From: an uncultured Commensalibacter sp.
GTDB taxonomy: Bacteria; Pseudomonadota; Alphaproteobacteria; Acetobacterales; Acetobacteraceae
Reading direction: 5' to 3'
Length of the DNA stretch: 64,000 nt
Assembly (NCBI GenBank): GCA_945266285.1
Contig: CALYOP010000004.1
Coordinates: 93,615 to 157,614 of the forward strand
Numbering within the stretch: the stretch's first letter is position 1; each line of letters begins with the position of its first letter. The notes beneath the pieces were generated by a model. That model was not told the origin of the DNA. It was given only the letters and a program-made list of their open reading frames with translations, and made no database searches. Of this stretch, positions 36,861 through 45,624 are shown piece by piece. A program made the translations under genes and the position numbers.

Positions 36861-37475
36861 ATGGATAAGCTGCCTTCCAAGCCTGTTTCTCCTATAGAAT
36901 TGCCCCTTTTGCTGGCCTCAGTATCACCAAGACGCCAGATGTTATTAAAACAGCTTGGTATATTACCAGAGGCTGTTTTTGCTAGCGACATTGATGAAAC
37001 ACCAAAGCCAGAAGAATTACCCCGCCTTTATGCAAAGCGTCTTGCAAAAGCAAAGCTTGATGCAGCACAAATCTTCAAGCCAGATTACAAATTTATTCTG
37101 GCTGCAGATACGGTTGCAGCAGCGGGTAGGCGGATTCTATCTAAAACCAATGAACGTAACGAAGCAGAAAAACATTTAAGATTACTATCGGGTCGCCGTC
37201 ATCGTGTTTATACAGCGTTAGCTTTGCTTAATACTCAAACTCAGCGATACGCTTTTCGATTGGTCTGCACGATTGTTACTTTTTCTAGATTATCCGAATA
37301 TCAGCTGCAATCCTATCTTGATTTACAAGAATGGGTCGGTAAAGCGGGTGCCTATGCTATCCAAGGTTACGCTGCAGGTTTTGTTCGTTCCATCAATGGC
37401 AGTTATAGTAATGTCGTTGGGCTTCCTTTATTTGAAACTGCTCAATTATTACGCGGACAAGGATTAATCCCTTAA
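36861..37475 (+). CDS. maf: Maf-like nucleotide pyrophosphatase
   Basis: Maf-family enzymes hydrolyse nucleoside triphosphates, including modified ones, to monophosphates. The 204-aa protein shows LLLASVSPRRQMLLKQLGI, DIDETPKPEE, the catalytic LAADTVAA and the GKAGAYAIQGYAAGFV motif. The segment after AADTVA reads AAGRRILSKT in place of the common Vxxxgxil. It abuts infA without spacing and shares one base with the next gene, the conserved infA-maf-rng order. Confidence 0.94.
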   Translation: MDKLPSKPVSPIELPLLLASVSPRRQMLLKQLGILPEAVFASDIDETPKPEELPRLYAKRLAKAKLDAAQIFKPDYKFILAADTVAAAGRRILSKTNERNEAEKHLRLLSGRRHRVYTALALLNTQTQRYAFRLVCTIVTFSRLSEYQLQSYLDLQEWVGKAGAYAIQGYAAGFVRSINGSYSNVVGLPLFETAQLLRGQGLIP

Positions 37476-38611
37476 TGACAAGCATATGGATATCCTCCAG
37501 CCCTGGAGAACTCCGTATTGCGGTTACTGACGAAATCGATCTTTTTGATTTTGGTTTATGGCGACCAGGTGCCCCTGATGGGTTTGGTGATATTCATTTG
37601 GGACGCGTTATTACACACCGTCCGGCTATGGGAGGTGCCTTTATTGAGCTTATTAACGGTAATGGTTTTCTAGCAGATAATGCAGGCGCTAAAAACCTGC
37701 ATGATGGTGACGCGGTTATTGCGCGTGTTATACGCAGTGCACAAGGTGGAAAAGATGTAAGGTTAGATGCACGACAAGATTTTGGGATTGACAAAAAATC
37801 TTTAAAACAAAAAACGCCGCATATTATTGTCAAAGGTCTTTCACCATTAGAAGAAATTCTCAATCGTTGGCATCAATTACCGATTTATCTTGATGATCTT
37901 CATTTAACTTCCTTATTTCCTGAACAATATCGAAAACGTATCCAACCAAAAGCCAGAACTTTACCTTTAGAAATCGAATCACTAATTGATCATCTAAAAG
38001 AAGACATCGTTGATTTACCTGCTGGTATGCGAGCTAGCATTACACCTACACCAGCATTAATAGCGATTGATGTTGATAGTGCGGCACAGACGAATGAAAA
38101 TAAAACCAAACTTCGAGCACAATTCGATGCAAACCGGTTAATCATCCCGCCTTTGCTACATCAACTTCGTCTACGTAATTTATCAGGTGCCATTCTATTA
38201 GATTTGGCAGGGCTTCCTATACGTAAGCGTCAATTATTACAAAATGATTTCATCACAGCTTTGGTCAATGATCCATTACGTCCTAAATTTTTAGGCTTCA
38301 CCCAGCTAGGTCTTGCTGAAATGACGCGACCACGTCAAAGACCGCCGCTTTACGAATTATTGACATCATATCACGGTAAGGCATTAGTTATTTTAAGCGA
38401 TATGGAAAAACAGCTTAAAAATTTAGAAATTTCATCAGTTATTGGCAAAAATATTGTTTTAAATGCTACGATTCCGCTTCGACAAGCCTTGGAAAACGAT
38501 CCGTGGGCATTAAATGAATTTAAACGACGTAACTTATGTTCGATTACTTTGGAAAGCAAACCAGACCTATCAGAAAATCAATGGAGAATCTGTAATGTCT
38601 CGTATGAATAA
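37475..38611 (+). CDS. Short RNase E/G-like protein
   Basis: The 378-aa protein is homologous to RNase G/E and sits in the usual alphaproteobacterial place between maf and yacG. An N-terminal S1-like segment (GDIHLGRVITHRPAMGGAFI) and the DNase I-like core AIDVDSA are visible. In the second catalytic segment the usual IDFIDM reads LDLAGL, so one of its two aspartates is replaced. The CPxC zinc link and everything after it in full-length RNase G (about 490 aa) are missing. Whether it cleaves RNA is open. It may be a short lineage-specific paralogue. Confidence 0.82.
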   Translation: MTSIWISSSPGELRIAVTDEIDLFDFGLWRPGAPDGFGDIHLGRVITHRPAMGGAFIELINGNGFLADNAGAKNLHDGDAVIARVIRSAQGGKDVRLDARQDFGIDKKSLKQKTPHIIVKGLSPLEEILNRWHQLPIYLDDLHLTSLFPEQYRKRIQPKARTLPLEIESLIDHLKEDIVDLPAGMRASITPTPALIAIDVDSAAQTNENKTKLRAQFDANRLIIPPLLHQLRLRNLSGAILLDLAGLPIRKRQLLQNDFITALVNDPLRPKFLGFTQLGLAEMTRPRQRPPLYELLTSYHGKALVILSDMEKQLKNLEISSVIGKNIVLNATIPLRQALENDPWALNEFKRRNLCSITLESKPDLSENQWRICNVSYE

Positions 38612-38801
38612 TTTACATTGCCCAATTTGTAATAAACCTTCCCAGTTTGCATTTCGTCCTTTTTGTTCTAAACGATGTGCAGATATTGACCTTGGACAGT
38701 GGTTTTCTGGACAATATTGTGTGGGAACACCCCCACAAAATGAAGAGGAAGAAAAAAAATTATGCATTGCCCTTCAAGAAAAGCTTGATCCTGACGGCTA
38801 G
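38595..38801 (+). CDS. yacG: DNA gyrase inhibitor YacG
   Basis: YacG is a small zinc protein that binds GyrB and blocks DNA binding by gyrase. The 68-aa product has the four-Cys zinc site CPIC and CSKRC (residues ~9-12 and ~25-29) and the DLGQWFSGQYCV segment. The frame is open from 38514, but the ATG at 38595 is preceded by GGAGA and gives the family N-terminus. It overlaps the end of the rng-like gene by 17 nt, so translation is probably coupled. Confidence 0.93.
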   Translation: MSRMNNLHCPICNKPSQFAFRPFCSKRCADIDLGQWFSGQYCVGTPPQNEEEEKKLCIALQEKLDPDG

Positions 38802-38860
38802 GTAGGGTAAAGGCTTTGCATACACTGATTTGTCAGTTTAAAACAAACGGTATATTCAGT

Positions 38861-38933
38861 GCCCAAGTAGCTCAGTTGGTAGAGCAAGCGACTGAAAATC
38901 GCTGTGTCGGTGGTTCGATTCCGCCCTTGGGCA
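38861..38933 (+). tRNA. tRNA-Phe (anticodon GAA)
   Basis: A 73-nt cloverleaf is visible: acceptor GCCCAAG/CTTGGGC, D-arm GCTC/GAGC, anticodon stem AGCGA/TCGCT with loop CTGAAAA, and T-arm GGTGG/CCGCC with TTCGATT. CCA is not encoded, unlike the other tRNAs of this window. Confidence 0.97.
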
Positions 38934-39022
38934 TATCCTTTCCCTTTATTTCGCTTTAAATCAAAAAATAATTTAGCACGCATTCGATAAAGGGTAATTT
39001 GGTATCCATTCTCTATTACCAA

Positions 39023-39354
39023 TAATCAACTTGATTTCTTTTTAAATTGAACAGGCTAGCATTCTTCTATAGAGACTATTTTGCTCTTAATCGTTGCTAT
39101 TGAATAATTAAATTTTCAAATGTCATAAATTACGCACACTTATTTATAAATAAGATCTTAACTTTTTGAACTTTATTTTCAAATCATCAGTATAAATTCG
39201 ATAATTTATTAAATATTTTTAATTTTTTAATTTTTTATAAATAATATTCTTAAATTTTTCATGTAAATTAAGAAATTATATATTGATAAAATTTTAAAAT
39301 TGGAGAAAAATATTTTCTATTAATTTAATTTTTATCAATGGTTACAAGGTTAAA
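39023..39354. other. AT-rich intergenic region before the SemiSWEET gene
   Basis: No gene is supportable. The sequence is very AT-rich with homopolymer runs. Just before it, CCCTTTAT (38942-38949) and ATAAAGGG (38987-38994) form a widely spaced inverted repeat after tRNA-Phe. The end holds a plausible TGGAG element, but it is about 50 nt before the next ATG. Confidence 0.4.
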
Positions 39355-39618
39355 ATGTTCTGGGAAAAAGAAAGCAAATTTGAAAAATATCTCGGTTGGG
39401 CAGCAACTTTTGGTGCTTATTGTATGTATATTTCTTACATACCCCAAATCGTAAACAATCTGCATGGAGCAAAGGGCAATCCTATACAACCCGCCGTTGC
39501 TGCAGTTGGCTGCACATTATGGCTCTGGTACGGTATCAAAGTAAAAGATTGGCCGGTTGCTGCAGCAAATTGTCCAGGTATTATTTTTGGTGTAGTAACC
39601 GCGTTAACCGCATTATAA
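39355..39618 (+). CDS. SemiSWEET-type sugar transporter
   Basis: This 87-aa membrane protein has three predicted helices and the PQ-loop signature ISYIPQIVNNL (residues ~25-35). The second and third helices contain the CTLWLWYGIKVKDWPVAAAN pattern typical of the MtN3/SWEET family. Such half-transporters dimerise to move mono- or disaccharides across the inner membrane. The N-terminal 14 residues are charged. It is monocistronic between AT-rich spacers. Confidence 0.9.
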   Translation: MFWEKESKFEKYLGWAATFGAYCMYISYIPQIVNNLHGAKGNPIQPAVAAVGCTLWLWYGIKVKDWPVAAANCPGIIFGVVTALTAL

Positions 39619-39725
39619 GCTCGAAGAAAACGTTTCGGGAGATTCGTTTAAAAAATTGCAAAACGTAAATAACAAGCAATTTAAAAACTGATAAGCTTAG
39701 GAAAAAATGGACTGTTAATCATATT

Positions 39726-39761
39726 AATCAAAATTATCGATCTCCAGATCGATTTTTGATT
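39726..39761. terminator. Bidirectional hairpin after the SemiSWEET gene
   Basis: AATCAAAA plus ATCGATCT (39726-39733 and 39736-39743) pair with AGATCGAT plus TTTTGATT (39746-39753 and 39754-39761). It lies between convergent SemiSWEET and tRNA-Gly transcripts and includes T runs on both strands. Confidence 0.7.
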
Positions 39762-39891
39762 AAGCGTTACAATCTAAATATTTTCTTAAAAAACAAACAA
39801 TAAAATTCCTAGAAAATGCCGTTATCAAACAAATTAAAGGGAATTTTGAATTGTAATATGATTCGAAGATCATAAACAGTTTTTAATCAAT

Positions 39892-39966
39892 TGGAGCGGG
39901 CGAAGGGATTCGAACCCTCGACCCTAACCTTGGCAAGGTTATGCTCTACCCCTGAGCTACGCCCGC
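39892..39966 (-). tRNA. tRNA-Gly (anticodon GCC)
   Basis: On the minus strand the acceptor is GCGGGCG/CGCCCGC, the anticodon stem TAACC/GGTTA with loop TTGCCAA, and the T-arm GAGGG/CCCTT-type with TTCGAAT, followed by T and an encoded CCA. Confidence 0.96.
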
Positions 39967-40156
39967 TTCCGTTCTGATGAACATGCTTCTATCGCTAAAT
40001 TACGCTTATGGCAAGAGGGCAAATTAAAAAAATTTGCTTTTTTATTTTTGTTTTAAAAAACCATTGTTGATATAACAAAGAAACTGTTGAAAATAAAAAT
40101 GCAATAACAGAATTTATTGCTCGGTTTGTTTTTGTTCCATATGCCTAGTTAACGGG

Positions 40157-41167
40157 ATGATGTCATCTATGAAGCTTTTTAAACGGCGCGCCAATCAGCC
40201 TTCGCAAAATACCAACCCTAGTTCAGTCCTTCTGAACGAAAATGGTGTAGCACAACAAACCACTTCACAACAAAATCAAGCCATGATTATTGACGGGAAT
40301 CAGCATAATTTTATGCAAGAAGTTCTCGAAAGTAGCAAAGAAATTCCCGTCATGGTGGATTTCTGGGCAAATTGGTGTGCACCTTGCAAACAGTTAACCC
40401 CGATATTAGAAAAAATTACGCAATCTGCTCGGGGCCGAATCAAACTTGTTAAACTGGATATTGATGCCAATACAGCCTTGGTTCAACAACTTATGCAGAT
40501 TGGTTTACCCATTCAGTCCATTCCGCTGGTCGCAGCATTCTGGAAGGGACAAATCATTGATATGTTTCAAGGGTCTCAACCTGAAAGTGCTGTACAACAA
40601 TTCGTAGATCATATCCTTAAAGCCGCTGGCAGTGCTATGCCTAGTGCAGATTTCATTGAAGAAGGGCAGCAGGCTCTTAATGAAGGACAAGCAGATAAAG
40701 CTGTAGCGCTTTTTTCACAAGCGCTGGAAAATGAACCTGAACGTCCCGAAATATGGGGAGGGCTTATTCGCGCTGTTTTAGCACATAGTGGTCCAGAGGA
40801 TGCACAAAACGTTTTAAACGAAGTTCCTAAAGATTTATTAGAGCATAGTGAAATCACAGGTGCTCAAGCAGCAATTGATTTAGCAAAAGAAGGTGCTAAA
40901 GCACAAAGCGAAGCCGATCAGTTAATGGATAAAATCAAAGCAGATCCAAATGATTTTCAGGCACGCTATGACTTAGCAACGGCGTTAAATGCAAGCGGTA
41001 AAAAACGTGAAGCTGCTGATGAACTTTTAAAAATTATACAAAGTGATCGTCAATGGAACGACGAAGGTGCCAAAAAACAACTCTTACGTTTTTTTGAAGC
41101 CTGGGGCGTTGATGATCCAATTACATTAGAAGCAAGAAGACGCCTTTCCAGCTTGCTATTTTCTTAA
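40157..41167 (+). CDS. CnoX/YbbN-like thioredoxin-TPR co-chaperone
   Basis: This 336-aa protein joins a thioredoxin domain (residues ~50-150) to a C-terminal TPR-like region. The active site is [11 protein letters not shown], with both cysteines present. E. coli CnoX lacks the first of them, so this copy should be redox-active, as in Caulobacter. The TPR part (about residues 155-330) contains [21 protein letters not shown] and [21 protein letters not shown]. Family members protect unfolding proteins during oxidative stress and pass them to GroEL. It is followed after 37 nt by a Trm112-like gene, a common pairing in Alphaproteobacteria. Confidence 0.9.
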   Translation: MMSSMKLFKRRANQPSQNTNPSSVLLNENGVAQQTTSQQNQAMIIDGNQHNFMQEVLESSKEIPVMVDFWANWCAPCKQLTPILEKITQSARGRIKLVKLDIDANTALVQQLMQIGLPIQSIPLVAAFWKGQIIDMFQGSQPESAVQQFVDHILKAAGSAMPSADFIEEGQQALNEGQADKAVALFSQALENEPERPEIWGGLIRAVLAHSGPEDAQNVLNEVPKDLLEHSEITGAQAAIDLAKEGAKAQSEADQLMDKIKADPNDFQARYDLATALNASGKKREAADELLKIIQSDRQWNDEGAKKQLLRFFEAWGVDDPITLEARRRLSSLLFS

Positions 41168-41204
41168 TTCCCGCTCACTACTTAACTATAGAAGATATTT
41201 TACT

Positions 41205-41435
41205 ATGAAAAACGTCCAACCACCTATTGATTCACGCCTATTATCGGTGTTGGTTTGTCCTGTCTGCAAAGGACCATTAATCTATGATCGTGAAGCGAAT
41301 GAACTCATCAGCGTTCAAGCAGGATTAGCCTATCCAATCAATGACGGCATTCCCATTATGATTCCAGAAGAGGCTCGGCATCTGGATGATGAAGAAATTG
41401 CGAGTTTTAATACAAACAGACCATCCATAAATTAG
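41205..41435 (+). CDS. Trm112-like small protein
   Basis: The 76-aa protein belongs to the Trm112/YcaR (UPF0434) family. [23 protein letters not shown] carries a CPVC pair, and [21 protein letters not shown] is the family signature. Archaeal and eukaryotic Trm112 activate methyltransferases. The bacterial role is not settled. It is probably cotranscribed with the upstream CnoX-like gene and ends 3 nt from the convergent FUSC gene. Confidence 0.92.
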   Translation: MKNVQPPIDSRLLSVLVCPVCKGPLIYDREANELISVQAGLAYPINDGIPIMIPEEARHLDDEEIASFNTNRPSIN

Positions 41436-41438
41436 CTA

Positions 41439-42476
41439 TTACGCTTCATTTATTGACTTTTTTTGAGGCGAGAAAATATCCTGGCCTAAAATAAGGTCAT
41501 GCCCTAAAGCTTTTAAAGTAAATTTAACCGTAGGCGGACAATGGTGTTCTGCCTCCTGTAAAATAGGCATGACCATACGCCGAAGGTTGATTACTTTGCC
41601 TTTTAGAGGTTCTGGACGATGTAATTCTGCCTGTTGATAACATTGCGCAATTAAATTAGTAAAAATAATATCAAAAGCTTCCCTTAATTTATCACTGGTA
41701 TTTGTTGGTAATTTGGCTTTTAGCGTTTCCATAGCTCGAGCAATAAAGATCGTATCACTTTGTAACCGCCTTAATGCAGGATATAATTTGACTAGGATTG
41801 GATCATTACGTTCCAAATCATAACCAAAATGTTCTCGGCGTGCTTCTAATACTGCTTCTGCAAGTTTCCTTAATTCTTCTGTAATTCCATCATTCAGTTC
41901 CTCAATTTCTTCCCATTCGATCTCTCCTGTAATAGAGCGATCCAAAGACATATGGACTTTATCCAATACAGTACTTGCACTTAGAAAGGCATCTCTTCTG
42001 GCTCGAGGTCGTAAAATACAATAACTCGCTAATAAAGAACTAATTACACCGATTATAATCGAAAAAAGTCGATCAAATGGCCTTTCGAAAACGCCTCCAG
42101 GTGAAGGAAATAGAAAAACAATGACCAATGTTACAACGCCCAACCGCATAGAAGGTCGCCATGACACCAGCATCACCATGGGAATTAACACAATAGTAAA
42201 ATCAATTATTGTTGGCCATTTTACATATTCACGTAAAGCAATAGCAATAATTCCAGCAACCCCACCGATTAGATTGCCCACAATCTGATCGCGACTAATA
42301 AGAATGGTTTGTATAAGGCGACTTTGCGTAACAATAATTGCCGTAATTAAGGCCCAATAAGGTTCACGCAAATCACACAAATAAGCCATTAAGCTAGATA
42401 CGATTATAGAGAGCAACAAACGCAGGCTTTGTTGAATATTTGAAACCAAGTTTGTTTTTAAAATCTGGTTAGGCAT
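41439..42476 (-). CDS. FUSC family membrane protein
   Basis: The 345-aa protein resembles fusaric-acid-resistance/aromatic-acid exporter components. It has six N-terminal helices including LREPYWALITAIIVTQSR and RDQIVGNLIGGVAGIIAIAL. A cytoplasmic helical part from about residue 160 carries LERNDPILVKLYPALRRL. Full-length AaeB-type proteins have two such membrane halves; this one has a single half and might dimerise. No periplasmic adaptor gene is adjacent. The substrate is unknown. Confidence 0.82.
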   Translation of the reverse strand: MPNQILKTNLVSNIQQSLRLLLSIIVSSLMAYLCDLREPYWALITAIIVTQSRLIQTILISRDQIVGNLIGGVAGIIAIALREYVKWPTIIDFTIVLIPMVMLVSWRPSMRLGVVTLVIVFLFPSPGGVFERPFDRLFSIIIGVISSLLASYCILRPRARRDAFLSASTVLDKVHMSLDRSITGEIEWEEIEELNDGITEELRKLAEAVLEARREHFGYDLERNDPILVKLYPALRRLQSDTIFIARAMETLKAKLPTNTSDKLREAFDIIFTNLIAQCYQQAELHRPEPLKGKVINLRRMVMPILQEAEHHCPPTVKFTLKALGHDLILGQDIFSPQKKSINEA

Positions 42477-42655
42477 AATATGATTTAAAAAGCATTACCT
42501 CTGTTGGGAAACGAGAATCATTATAGACATATGAAACTTAAGCGAACAAATGTAATGCTCAAGCTCTATTCATCGTCTTTAATTATTTTTCTCTATCTAT
42601 AAAAAACGACATTCCCAAGATAACGTTGCCAATATCGCCTATTTTAAAACAGATT

Positions 42656-44197
42656 TTACTTTTTATTGTTAAAAGGCAGCGTAATCCAATATCTTGAATC
42701 GGCAACTTGCAAAAGCAATAAGGCCGATGGGCGTTTTGTACGTTTCTCTTCCTGTAAAGCTTTCAATAAATTAGCTACTGAAGTGACATTCCGTTGACGA
42801 ACACCGATAATTACATCGCCAGGATTTAGACTTCGATTATCAGCAGGACTTCCGGGTTTTATAGCAACGATGACAACCCCGACTTGTTTTTCTGCAAGAT
42901 TATATTTTTTCCTTAAGGAATCATTGATATCGCAAACCCAAAGGCCAAGCCCTTTAATAGCAATTTTATTAATTTTGCTTGTTGTGTCTTCTGGGATCGG
43001 CGTACTCGTATCATTTTCTGGCATATCGCGGATAACAATATTTAAAACCAATGGTTTCCCTTGACGCCAAATACCCAATGCTATTTTTTGATTGGCTGGC
43101 ATTTGCGCGACTAGAATTGGAAGCGTCCGTGCCTGTATTTTCTTATCATTTAAGGTTAAAATAACATCACCAGCTTTTAGCGAAGCTTCTTCAGCTGGAC
43201 TACCCGCTTCAACCCCTGTAACCAATGCCCCTTGATTTGATTTCAAACCAAGACTTTCAGCAATATCTGATGTCATTTCTTGGATCTTAACACCAATCCA
43301 ACTCCGAGATACTCTACCATTGCTCCGTAACTGGTTAATAACCGTTTTAGCTTCATTAGAGGGAATGGCAAAACCAATGCCGATTGATCCCCCTGAGGGT
43401 GAAAAAATAGCGGTGTTTACGCCAATAACTTCACCTTTCATATTAAATAATGGTCCCCCAGAATTACCACGATTAATTGGGGCATCCGTTTGGATAAAAT
43501 CATCATAAGGCCCTTGATCAATATTTCTTCCGCGAGAAGAAATAATTCCGGTTGTCACCGTTCCAGACCAACCATAAGGATTGCCGATTGCTAAAACCCA
43601 ATCACCAATGCGTTCTTTATCGCTATCTCCAAATTGCGTAACTGGAAGTGGTGATGATGGATTGACTTTTAATAAAGCCAGATCCGTACGATCGTCTTTC
43701 CCAATCATTCTAGCTTTTAAGACCGTGTTATCTTGCAAAGTAACCGTAATCTGATCTGCGTTTTTTATAACATGATAATTTGTAACAATGATCCCTGATG
43801 GGTCAATGATAAATCCTGACCCCAATGCTTGCTGTTGGCGCAAAGTACTATTTTGATCCTGCTGCATTTCCATATAATCATTATAGAATTTCTTAAAAGG
43901 CGGATGCTGCATCCGAGATGAGCCATCGGAATTCGAATCATCTTGGCTATCATTTTCATCATCATCCGTTTGTTCAGTAGGATTTAGACTTTCATTCGTA
44001 GAAATATTGACAACCGTTGGAAGCAGTTTTTCTGCCAAATCGGCAAAACTATCGGGAGCATGACCATAGGCTGCAATAGGAGTAATATGTTTTGCTTTTT
44101 CCGATAATCCAGCAACAGGTTGTGCCATCAGAAAAGAAAAAGGATAAAAACATAGAATACTAGTCCATAGTGCATGGCCGCATATCTTTTTAACCAA
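42656..44197 (-). CDS. HtrA/Deg-type periplasmic serine protease
   Basis: This protease-chaperone degrades misfolded envelope proteins. The trypsin-like domain has His in VTNYHVIK, Asp in DDRTDLALLKV and Ser in NRGNSGGPLF. Two PDZ domains follow (GALVTGVEAGSPAEEA and GVVIVAIKPGSPADNR). There is no ATG before the signal region; the TTG at 44197 has AAGGA 9 nt upstream and precedes a signal segment LWTSILCFYPFSFL ending near MAQPVAG, giving 513 aa. A TTG further up at 44299 would add 34 residues. A polar Asp/Ser linker with NDSQDDSNSDGSS lies before the protease core. Confidence 0.92.
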   Translation of the reverse strand: MVKKICGHALWTSILCFYPFSFLMAQPVAGLSEKAKHITPIAAYGHAPDSFADLAEKLLPTVVNISTNESLNPTEQTDDDENDSQDDSNSDGSSRMQHPPFKKFYNDYMEMQQDQNSTLRQQQALGSGFIIDPSGIIVTNYHVIKNADQITVTLQDNTVLKARMIGKDDRTDLALLKVNPSSPLPVTQFGDSDKERIGDWVLAIGNPYGWSGTVTTGIISSRGRNIDQGPYDDFIQTDAPINRGNSGGPLFNMKGEVIGVNTAIFSPSGGSIGIGFAIPSNEAKTVINQLRSNGRVSRSWIGVKIQEMTSDIAESLGLKSNQGALVTGVEAGSPAEEASLKAGDVILTLNDKKIQARTLPILVAQMPANQKIALGIWRQGKPLVLNIVIRDMPENDTSTPIPEDTTSKINKIAIKGLGLWVCDINDSLRKKYNLAEKQVGVVIVAIKPGSPADNRSLNPGDVIIGVRQRNVTSVANLLKALQEEKRTKRPSALLLLQVADSRYWITLPFNNKK

Positions 44198-44333
44198 TTT
44201 TCTATTTCCTTCTTTGCACAATTTCTTCACTCTTTTTTGATAATTTAGGTATCTAACGCTCAGATAAAACACAATTATCGAACAAACAAAAACAGTCAAT
44301 TAATGTTTTCAAAATCTTACCATAAAAACGATT

Positions 44334-45461
44334 TCATCCATTTGATTTATTAGTCATTAATTTCTGCTGAACACGTTTCTTATCAATATATAAGGCCAAT
44401 AAATAAAGCAAATATACGCCTATACAATTTACGCCCGCCTGTAAAAGCCAACCACCACCCCAACTGGCAAACATTAGTCTTCCCCATAAGTCAAAAATAG
44501 TACTCAGTGAAAAAACTTCCAATGAATGTCTGCCAAATAATGCGAGAATTCTGCCAAACCTATTTTCTGAAAAGCGTCTTGCCCAATTTGATGATTGAAC
44601 CAAATAGAAAATCGCCAATACATCCAAAAGACGCAAAGGAGAAAGATAAGATTTTGCAGGTATCGGTAAATTAAACGGCCGCAAGTCTGGAAGGTTCCAA
44701 TATTGCCACGGAAAAGCTTCTAGAAATGAGAAAAATAGATAAATGACCATTATCCATTTTACACTACGATAAACCGGCAAATTACCCTGATACTGACCTG
44801 CTTTGATAGAGGCGTAAATCCCAAGAGTAAAAAGAAATTGCCACGCTAGCGGGTTAAAATACCAGCCATCTGGATCAAGCCAATTTGGAAAATTCAACCA
44901 AGGATCAAGATTAATTATACACCATAATAAACCACTTATACCCAAAGCCAATAATGCATGACGTTTCATCAACAGGTAAATCAATGGGAAAAGTAGCAAT
45001 AAAATAATATAAAGCGGTAAAATATTCAGGTTACTGGGCAACGCATCCAATAATAAGAGCCGCCAAATAATACGCACCACACTATAACCATGGGCAAGCT
45101 CTGGTTCTAGAAAATCCGGCGGTAATATCCATATACGGCGCCATTCATAAATACTGATTAAGGTTACAATCACCATACCCATCTGAAAAAGATAAAGTCG
45201 CCAACAACGTCGAAGGATTTTTTGACTAACTTTCCACAGACCATCTTTGGGAACACGCCTACCATAGGCTAACCATGATGCGTATCCTGCTAATAGAACA
45301 AAAACTTCAGCAGCATCAGCAAAGCCAATATTACGCATCGTAAAACGATTAAGTAGATTTTCAGGAATATGATCAATATACATCATGATCAAAGCCATAC
45401 CTCGCAGGGCATCAATGCGATGATCACGACCGGGTTTTGTCGATTGTATAGTCAAAACCAA
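44334..45461 (-). CDS. OpgC-like membrane acyltransferase
   Basis: The 375-aa protein matches the OpgC family, which succinylates or otherwise modifies osmoregulated periplasmic glucans. It begins GRDHRIDALRGMALIMMYIDHIP, the family opening with its conserved RxDxLRG and DH. It continues with FADAAEVFVLLAGYASWLAYG and about ten membrane helices. No glucan-synthesis genes (opgG, opgH) are nearby, so its acceptor here is uncertain. It ends 34 nt or more before the Deg gene and is divergent from mrp. Confidence 0.85.
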   Translation of the reverse strand: MVLTIQSTKPGRDHRIDALRGMALIMMYIDHIPENLLNRFTMRNIGFADAAEVFVLLAGYASWLAYGRRVPKDGLWKVSQKILRRCWRLYLFQMGMVIVTLISIYEWRRIWILPPDFLEPELAHGYSVVRIIWRLLLLDALPSNLNILPLYIILLLLFPLIYLLMKRHALLALGISGLLWCIINLDPWLNFPNWLDPDGWYFNPLAWQFLFTLGIYASIKAGQYQGNLPVYRSVKWIMVIYLFFSFLEAFPWQYWNLPDLRPFNLPIPAKSYLSPLRLLDVLAIFYLVQSSNWARRFSENRFGRILALFGRHSLEVFSLSTIFDLWGRLMFASWGGGWLLQAGVNCIGVYLLYLLALYIDKKRVQQKLMTNKSNG

Positions 45462-45624
45462 AAATCCTATGTATTAAAACAAAGAAGAATCCTTTGTTTT
45501 TTAAATTTGCTTGTCGAATTTGATAGTTCGATCAATAGCGCTTAAGCTATAGAAAGAACAGTTTTATATAATCTGTCGTGCTCGGTTTTTACAGCGTTCT
45601 GTTTCGTTTCAGGATACTCATATA

